This document shows, piece by piece, positions 59,338-64,000 of a stretch of 64,000 nucleotides of DNA. The notes below the pieces were generated by a model. That model had not been told where the DNA came from. It saw nothing but the letters and a program-made list of their open reading frames with translations, and did no database searches. Source of the DNA: Sphingomonas melonis (GTDB lineage: Bacteria > Pseudomonadota > Alphaproteobacteria > Sphingomonadales > Sphingomonadaceae); NCBI RefSeq assembly GCF_013409985.1, contig NZ_JACCBY010000002.1:62001-126000 (forward strand), written 5' to 3'. The first letter of the stretch is position 1; each line of letters starts with the position of its first letter. Made by a program: the position numbers and the translations under genes.

Positions 59338-60822
59338 TCAGAAAACATGGCTCAGCCTCAGGCTGGCGGTGGTGCGGTGCCAGGAGTAAAGCCAGTCGAT
59401 ATTGCTGGTGACCCGAGTGTGTTGGACGAGCAGTTCGGGAACGAGCCCGCGCAATTCCAGCGATGGGAAGCGGGCGATGCCGGTATAGACCTGTTCGCGA
59501 TCGCTGCGTTTTGCCTCGAACGTTTCGCTATAGCCACCGTAGGCGCGCCAGCGCGTGGCGCCGATCAGGAGCACGGTCGCTGCGTGGCCGAGCGATTTGC
59601 TGACGCCCAACCGCGCGCCCCATTGCCGATAGGCGTTCTCAGCATTGGCGGCACGCTTGTCGACCATATCGCCGCCGCCGAGCAGCAGCCAGTCGCCGGG
59701 CAGCCCATACCAGCCGGTCAGGAACAGGTCGGCCTGATCGCCGTCCTGCGCGCGATACGCGCGCAATGGATAGGCGTAACGGCGATAATTGCCTTCCAGC
59801 TTGACCAGCGCTCTCGGCGATATGCCGTGCGTCCATTCGGCGTTAACGCCGGCGGCGTGGTACAGCAGCGAGGAGCCGAGCGTGCCGAGATCGACGGTCG
59901 GCGACACGGCGAGCGTATCGTGCGCAGTCTGATGCTCATAGCCGATCCGGGTGATGAGCGTTCCCTGCGAATAGCCATGCTGACCCGGGTAGACGTCGCC
60001 GAACAGCAGCGTGCGGGCACGCAGGCCGCCATGGCCGGCCAGGGCGAAACGGCGCGATAGGGCCGCCTCGATCGTGATCCCTGGCGCGCCGATCGGATCG
60101 GGGACCGTGCGCTCGAACAGGCAATTGCCGTCGGTCGTGGTGAACAGGCAGGTATAGCTCGCCGAGGACTGGTTGAGATTGCTGCTGTAGCCGGGGCCGA
60201 TCGCGATACTGCCCTGCCAGCCGCTGCGCCGGCGCAGCGCGGCGAGGAACAGGTCGACCGAGCGGAGCACACCGCTGCTCTGGTCCGAGCCGGCGGCCAG
60301 CCGCGCGCGGACCGCCTCGAATGCGGCGCGTGCCTCCCGGTCCTTGTGGTCCTCGAACAGCAGCCGGGCGAGTTCGAGCTGGCCGGGCAGGAAATCGGGC
60401 CGTGCGGCGAGCAGCCGGCGATAGGCGCGTTCGGCATCGGCGAAATGCCCGTCCTGCCGGGCGAGCGCGCCACGGGCATAATCGACCAGCAAGGGGTCGG
60501 GTTCGGCGAGCTTTTCATAGGCTGCGAGGAAGCGGCGGACGTCCGCCCATTGCCGGTGCGACAGCGCGGCGTAGAGCGCGCGGCCGATATCGTCGGGCGT
60601 GGTGCCGACCGCATAGGTCTCGCCGTCCAGCGTGATCGACGCGGGCGCGCCGTCGAGCGCCGCGGCCTGTTCGCGGGTATCGGCGTCCTGTTTCTTGCTT
60701 TGCCGGTCGAGTTGCTGGTCGAGGCGAAGGCGCGTGTCCTGCCCCGGTTCGGTCTGGGCGAGCGCGGGCGTGGCGGCGCAGAGCAGCAGCGCGGGCAGAG
60801 GGCGGGGGAGACGGGGTCGCAA
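59338..60822 (-). CDS. Slam-type surface/secreted protein translocon (DUF560)
   Basis: Predicted outer-membrane protein of 494 residues that moves a partner TbpB-barrel protein across the outer membrane. A signal peptide (RPLPALLLCAATPALAQ) leads to a helical TPR-like domain (about 60-190; LAAYEKLAEPDPLLVDYARG and LEDHKDREARAAF-like segments) and a 14-strand-type barrel ending in LRLSHVF, the Slam architecture. The best start is TTG 60822, just before the signal peptide; only a longer start at 60975 has ATG, and it would overlap the upstream gene and its terminator. It follows the hemophilin-like gene and is 37 nt before the heme oxygenase. Confidence 0.85.
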   Translation of the reverse strand: MRPRLPRPLPALLLCAATPALAQTEPGQDTRLRLDQQLDRQSKKQDADTREQAAALDGAPASITLDGETYAVGTTPDDIGRALYAALSHRQWADVRRFLAAYEKLAEPDPLLVDYARGALARQDGHFADAERAYRRLLAARPDFLPGQLELARLLFEDHKDREARAAFEAVRARLAAGSDQSSGVLRSVDLFLAALRRRSGWQGSIAIGPGYSSNLNQSSASYTCLFTTTDGNCLFERTVPDPIGAPGITIEAALSRRFALAGHGGLRARTLLFGDVYPGQHGYSQGTLITRIGYEHQTAHDTLAVSPTVDLGTLGSSLLYHAAGVNAEWTHGISPRALVKLEGNYRRYAYPLRAYRAQDGDQADLFLTGWYGLPGDWLLLGGGDMVDKRAANAENAYRQWGARLGVSKSLGHAATVLLIGATRWRAYGGYSETFEAKRSDREQVYTGIARFPSLELRGLVPELLVQHTRVTSNIDWLYSWHRTTASLRLSHVF

Positions 60823-60847
60823 GTGCGGGGAGGCCTGTCGGGAGGGG

Positions 60848-60887
60848 AAAAAACGAAGGCCGGGCTTCGTCGAATACCCGGCCTTCG
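60848..60887 (-). terminator. Intrinsic terminator/attenuator between the hemophilin-like and Slam genes
   Basis: On the minus strand an 11-bp perfect stem (CGAAGGCCGGG at 60887-60877 with its complement at 60864-60854) is followed by TTTTTT (60853-60848). It starts 14 nt after the hemophilin-like stop and lies before the Slam start. Partial read-through would give high hemophore and low translocon expression. Confidence 0.9.
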
Positions 60888-60901
60888 CCACGATCGGGCG
60901 A

Positions 60902-61663
60902 TCAGTTCTTGGTGCCGCCGAAGGCGGTGTCGTACTGACGCGCCCCCGCGAACGCGGCGGTGCCGGCCAGCGCACTGCCGTTGGTGCCGAAGAACTGACC
61001 GTTCACCGTGCCGCCACTGGCCAGCGTGCTGCTGCCCTGCGAGGCGACGGCGCCCGAGCCGCTGATCGTCGTCCCGCGAATATCGGCAGTGCCGATGTCG
61101 ACCTTGTAGCCGCCCGACGACTGGATCGAGCCGGTCAGTTCCTTGTTGGCGAAGTCGGCGGTGAAGGTGCCGGTCAGGATGCTGCGATTCTGATAGTCGC
61201 TGATCCCCTTCACCGCATAGGTCGCGGTCCCCGCCGTCGGCAGCGACGACGATGCGCCGGTGCCGCCATAATAGACGGTGTGATCGCCCGCCGTGGCGCT
61301 GCCGGTCTGCGACCATTCGCCGAAATAGACGTCGTGCGAGCTGACCTGCGCGAAGTCGAAGCGGCCGTACGCATTGTGGCGGGGCGTGGTCGTGGTCGTG
61401 TCGGTATAGGTGACCACGCCGTTCAGGTCAGCGGGAATGACGTTCTGTAATCCGCGGAAGTCGACATATTTACCGTTGTCGAGGTTCGGCACATGAATGC
61501 CGACCTTGCCCGACGTGTGAGGGCCGCCATTGACCGTGCTTTCGCCGATCTTCACCTTGTCGGTATCGCTGGACCCGCCAACGATCTGCGCCTGTGCCGT
61601 ACCGGCTAGGACGGCCGAGCCGAGCAATGCGAGGCCGAGGGCTTTGAGATGAGCGTACTTCAT
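60902..61663 (-). CDS. Hemophilin-like TbpB-barrel secreted protein (Slam substrate)
   Basis: Secreted protein of 253 residues. Signal peptide I (about 1-25, cleavage at AQA-Q); there is no lipobox Cys, so it should be released rather than lipid-anchored. The N-terminal part (about 27-105) is followed by a C-terminal eight-strand TbpB-like barrel (about 106-253) with DVYFGEWSQTG, FTADFANKELTGSI and GTVNGQFFGTNGSALAGTAAF, the repeated barrel signature of Slam-dependent proteins. Mature His residues 49, 57, 96, 110 and 128 are candidate heme ligands. AGGAG lies 8 nt before ATG 61663. It is flanked by a receptor gene and a Slam gene, as in the HphA cluster. Heme binding is inferred. Confidence 0.8.
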   Translation of the reverse strand: MKYAHLKALGLALLGSAVLAGTAQAQIVGGSSDTDKVKIGESTVNGGPHTSGKVGIHVPNLDNGKYVDFRGLQNVIPADLNGVVTYTDTTTTTPRHNAYGRFDFAQVSSHDVYFGEWSQTGSATAGDHTVYYGGTGASSSLPTAGTATYAVKGISDYQNRSILTGTFTADFANKELTGSIQSSGGYKVDIGTADIRGTTISGSGAVASQGSSTLASGGTVNGQFFGTNGSALAGTAAFAGARQYDTAFGGTKN

Positions 61664-61684
61664 TCTACGTCTCCTGCGGTTGGA

Positions 61685-61704
61685 GCGCCTGACCATTCAG
61701 GCGC
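61685..61704 (-). promoter_or_regulatory. Hairpin in the receptor-hemophilin spacer
   Basis: GCGCCTGA-CCAT-TCAGGCGC, a perfect 8-bp stem with 4-nt loop, sits 22 nt before the hemophilin-like start. There is no T-run, so it is more likely an mRNA processing or stability element, or a Rho-type site, than an intrinsic terminator. Confidence 0.5.
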
Positions 61705-61779
61705 ATTCATCCAGGGTCGTCTTCGTCATCCCGTGTCTTGCAAGGATAGAGGGATGCGGCGGCGGCCCTGAATTGCGGA

Positions 61780-64000
61780 TCAGAACCGTCCCGTCAGACT
61801 GACTCGCACGGTGCGGCCGGGGGCCGGCATCATCGAGCGCGAAAGGGGGTCCAGATAATATCGGTCGTTGAGATTGGTCCCAACCAGTTCGGCGGCGAAC
61901 CGGTCGTTGAACCGGTACCGGGCATAGGCATCCACGGTTAGCGTCTCACCCCAGACATAGGGAATGTTGAGCGCGCAGCCTCCTCCGGCACAAACGGCGC
62001 GGCTGGTGAATTCGTAGAGTTGCGGATTGTGGTACTGGTTATACCATGACATCCGGCCGCCCAGTTCGAGCCGTCTTTCAAAAAAGCGACCACCGAGTGA
62101 CCAGTTGATGCTGTCCTTCGGTGTTGCCTGCGTCAGCAGGTAGCTGACGACGAACCCATAGTTAACGCAATCGGGAACACGCCCTTTGTCAGGGTCGGTA
62201 AGTATGGCGACTTCGGCATCGCAAACCTTATTGACAGTCATATGACCGGCGCTGATCTCGGTGAAGAAGCCACCGTTGTCGTAACGTGCCTGTAGTTCAA
62301 GACCGCCGATCAACTGGCGATCGATATTGCTGAACATCAGGCTGCTGTCGCGATCGATCACGTCGTGCGTGAGGTTGCTGTACCAGGTCAACTTGAGGTC
62401 GGCATGCTGATCGTCGCCGGTCAGGCTGAACAGCGGTCGCAGATCCTGAATGGCTGCGGCTTCCCAGCTATACATATGCTCGGGCTTCAGCTCGCGTCTC
62501 AGGTTGACCGAGGCGGAGAAGCCGACCGTGCTTTCGAACATGCTGGGAAAGCGCCACGCCTCGGCATAGCGGACATAGACGCGTGTGCTGGCGGTCGGAT
62601 TAAGGGTGGCCGATAAATTGGGCGCCCAGCCATCGCCTCGTCTGCGTTTCGCTTCGGTTGTAAAAACCCGGCCCTGAACTAAGCCTGACCGGCAGCTATC
62701 CGAAAGGTAGTTGGCGATCTGGTTGACGTCGCCATTCAGACAGATATTGGTGTACCTCGAGTATTTCCCGTTCGCATCAGCATCCCATGGAGCCTTGCGT
62801 TCGATGTCGATCGGAAAGGGCTTGGCTCTGTATTCGTTTAGTTTGCGCTGAATCGCCCTTTCGGTATAATCCTGCGAACGAAGAAAGGCTTCATATACAT
62901 CAATCCCGAATTGCCTCGTCTTATAGGTTATGTACCTGGACACGGGGACGACATCGAAAATCGACCCACCCTTACGCCGGATATATTCCGGCAGGAAATC
63001 GTCCTGCGCCCAGAATTTGGCATAGGTCAGTCCGCCGTTGACCTTGAGGAAGTCGGTCGGCCGCCATTCGCTTTTCAGATCGATACGCCATTCCTCGCGC
63101 CGCCCGGCGCGCGGGAAGGCGCGCCAACCGTTGGCGATCGCGGTCGAATAGCTATCGTTGGAGGCAAGTTTCTCATGCTGCCAATTGCCCTCAAGCAGCA
63201 GGTCGAGGCGCGAGGCGAGCCTGAACTGGTTGCTGCCCGAAAAGCCGGTGCGGGTGTTGATCGCATTGGCGACCGCATTGTTGACGATGATCGGGTCCTC
63301 GTAGGACGCCGCATTGGGAAAGCCGCCCGAAGTATAGGTGTCGCTGACCGTATGCGTTCGCCAGCCGGACAGTTTCAGGTCGATCCAGCGGCTGTCCGGC
63401 TGCCATTTATAGTCGGCGTTCCACGCCTGCGCGTGCACCTTGCTCAACGGCCATTGTGCGTCGCCGAAATAGCCGTTCCCGGCGTAGAAGATACGCGATG
63501 GCATGATCTCGCCGAACCGCGACTTGCTGTCGCGGAAGCCGATCTGCAACGCGGCATCGGGCGCGACGTGCCAGCCTGCCTTGAACAGCCAAGATTCGGA
63601 TTCGGTCGAGGTATTGGGGATTTCGTTGCCGGGTTCGTAATTGAGACCCAGTTTGCGGACATAGGTGGCGGCCTCCAGCTGGCCGTCACGCTGCTGGTAA
63701 TAGCCCGGTTCGGTCTTGCCCGAAAAGTAATTGCCGCGCTCGCGATAGGCATAGGCGCCGAACAGGTCGACATCGCCCGTGCGCCCTGCGACGGCAATAC
63801 GGAAGGCGCGGTCGCCCAGCGACAGCAGGTGATTGTCATCGTCGTGGCGTAGCGCGACGCGCAGCGATTTGTCGCAATAGGGGTAGGTCGGCGAGGGGAA
63901 ATTGCCGGGGCAGACGAAATCCGGAACCGTGCGGTAATCCTTGCCGGTCAGCAGCGTCGGCAGGCGCGGGTCGGTGGAATTGTTGCCACCCTCCAGCTTC
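61780..64000 (-). CDS. TonB-dependent receptor, partial (hemophilin/heme receptor candidate)
   Basis: About 740 C-terminal residues of an outer-membrane receptor; the signal peptide, TonB box and plug lie beyond the window edge at 64000. The frame is open from the edge to the stop at 61780. Internal initiation codons such as TTG 63549 are not real starts. The barrel contains RVYVRYAEAWRFPSMFESTV and ELKPEHMYSWEAA, resembling the FRAP/NPNL region of heme receptors, and ends in RTVRVSLTGRF. Two Cys pairs probably close extracellular loops. The stop is 116 nt before the hemophilin-like start. Parts around 62640-62960 are less GC-rich than the rest. Confidence 0.88.
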   Translation of the reverse strand, partial: KLEGGNNSTDPRLPTLLTGKDYRTVPDFVCPGNFPSPTYPYCDKSLRVALRHDDDNHLLSLGDRAFRIAVAGRTGDVDLFGAYAYRERGNYFSGKTEPGYYQQRDGQLEAATYVRKLGLNYEPGNEIPNTSTESESWLFKAGWHVAPDAALQIGFRDSKSRFGEIMPSRIFYAGNGYFGDAQWPLSKVHAQAWNADYKWQPDSRWIDLKLSGWRTHTVSDTYTSGGFPNAASYEDPIIVNNAVANAINTRTGFSGSNQFRLASRLDLLLEGNWQHEKLASNDSYSTAIANGWRAFPRAGRREEWRIDLKSEWRPTDFLKVNGGLTYAKFWAQDDFLPEYIRRKGGSIFDVVPVSRYITYKTRQFGIDVYEAFLRSQDYTERAIQRKLNEYRAKPFPIDIERKAPWDADANGKYSRYTNICLNGDVNQIANYLSDSCRSGLVQGRVFTTEAKRRRGDGWAPNLSATLNPTASTRVYVRYAEAWRFPSMFESTVGFSASVNLRRELKPEHMYSWEAAAIQDLRPLFSLTGDDQHADLKLTWYSNLTHDVIDRDSSLMFSNIDRQLIGGLELQARYDNGGFFTEISAGHMTVNKVCDAEVAILTDPDKGRVPDCVNYGFVVSYLLTQATPKDSINWSLGGRFFERRLELGGRMSWYNQYHNPQLYEFTSRAVCAGGGCALNIPYVWGETLTVDAYARYRFNDRFAAELVGTNLNDRYYLDPLSRSMMPAPGRTVRVSLTGRF

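Noticed and set aside
61664..61779. Fur box before the hemophilin-like gene
   Set aside because: No convincing Fur- or Irr-type palindrome seen in this spacer; the operon promoter probably lies beyond the window edge before the receptor.

Overview
This 64 kb window is GC-rich chromosomal DNA of an alphaproteobacterium, most likely a member of the Sphingomonadaceae. Pointers to this are four TonB-dependent receptors, the gshA/rsmE/ubiA and pmbA/cysQ neighbourhoods, the yajC-secD-secF block, bamD-recN, two promoters matching the alphaproteobacterial EcfG stress consensus, and dispersed palindromic repeats with CCTCCCCC ends. No phage, IS transposase, CRISPR array or rRNA was recognised.

Layout. 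0-5.7 kb: aspS, an OprB-type porin, an NRAMP-like metal transporter preceded by a short Arg-rich ORF, and a divergent RcnR-type metal repressor with a candidate operator. 5.9-12.8 kb: a TonB-dependent receptor, a CHASE3 chemoreceptor ending in a CheR-docking-like peptide, a DUF2332 protein and a PPK2 polyphosphate kinase. 12.9-16.3 kb: gshA, rsmE with a small membrane protein, ubiA. 16.3-20.7 kb: a hypothetical secreted protein, a palindromic repeat, an AraC/GyrI-like regulator, pmbA-cysQ and a tiny stress membrane protein behind an EcfG-type promoter. 20.7-25.4 kb: a LytS/LytTR two-component pair and a second TonB-dependent receptor. 25.6-31.7 kb: ligA, a Tat-exported SDR, recN, bamD. 31.8-37.4 kb: a mannose-6-phosphate isomerase, a GT4 glycosyltransferase, an Mth938-like protein, secF, secD, yajC and tRNA-Pro(GGG). 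37.5-43 kb: a GntR regulator and an EmrAB-TolC-like efflux operon divergent from its MarR regulator. 43-48 kb: ybdD-cstA and acs, the uptake and activation of small carbon acids, separated by repeats. 48-53 kb: an alpha/beta hydrolase behind an EcfG-type promoter, a DUF885 lipoprotein and an S9 peptidase, then a degraded retropepsin-like fragment. 53.9-57 kb: a third TonB-dependent receptor. 57.5-64 kb: a heme-acquisition operon.

The most interesting region is 57552-64000 on the minus strand. In transcription order it holds a TonB-dependent receptor (cut by the window edge), a secreted TbpB-barrel protein resembling the hemophilin HphA, a strong intrinsic terminator, a Slam-type (DUF560) outer-membrane translocon, a heme oxygenase, a DUF454 membrane protein and a TonB protein. 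This parallels the hemophilin/Slam/heme-oxygenase cluster of Acinetobacter and suggests that a sphingomonad uses a Slam-secreted hemophore. Other points of note are the NRAMP-like transporter that lacks the canonical metal-site residues next to an RcnR-fingerprint repressor, and two EcfG-type promoters.
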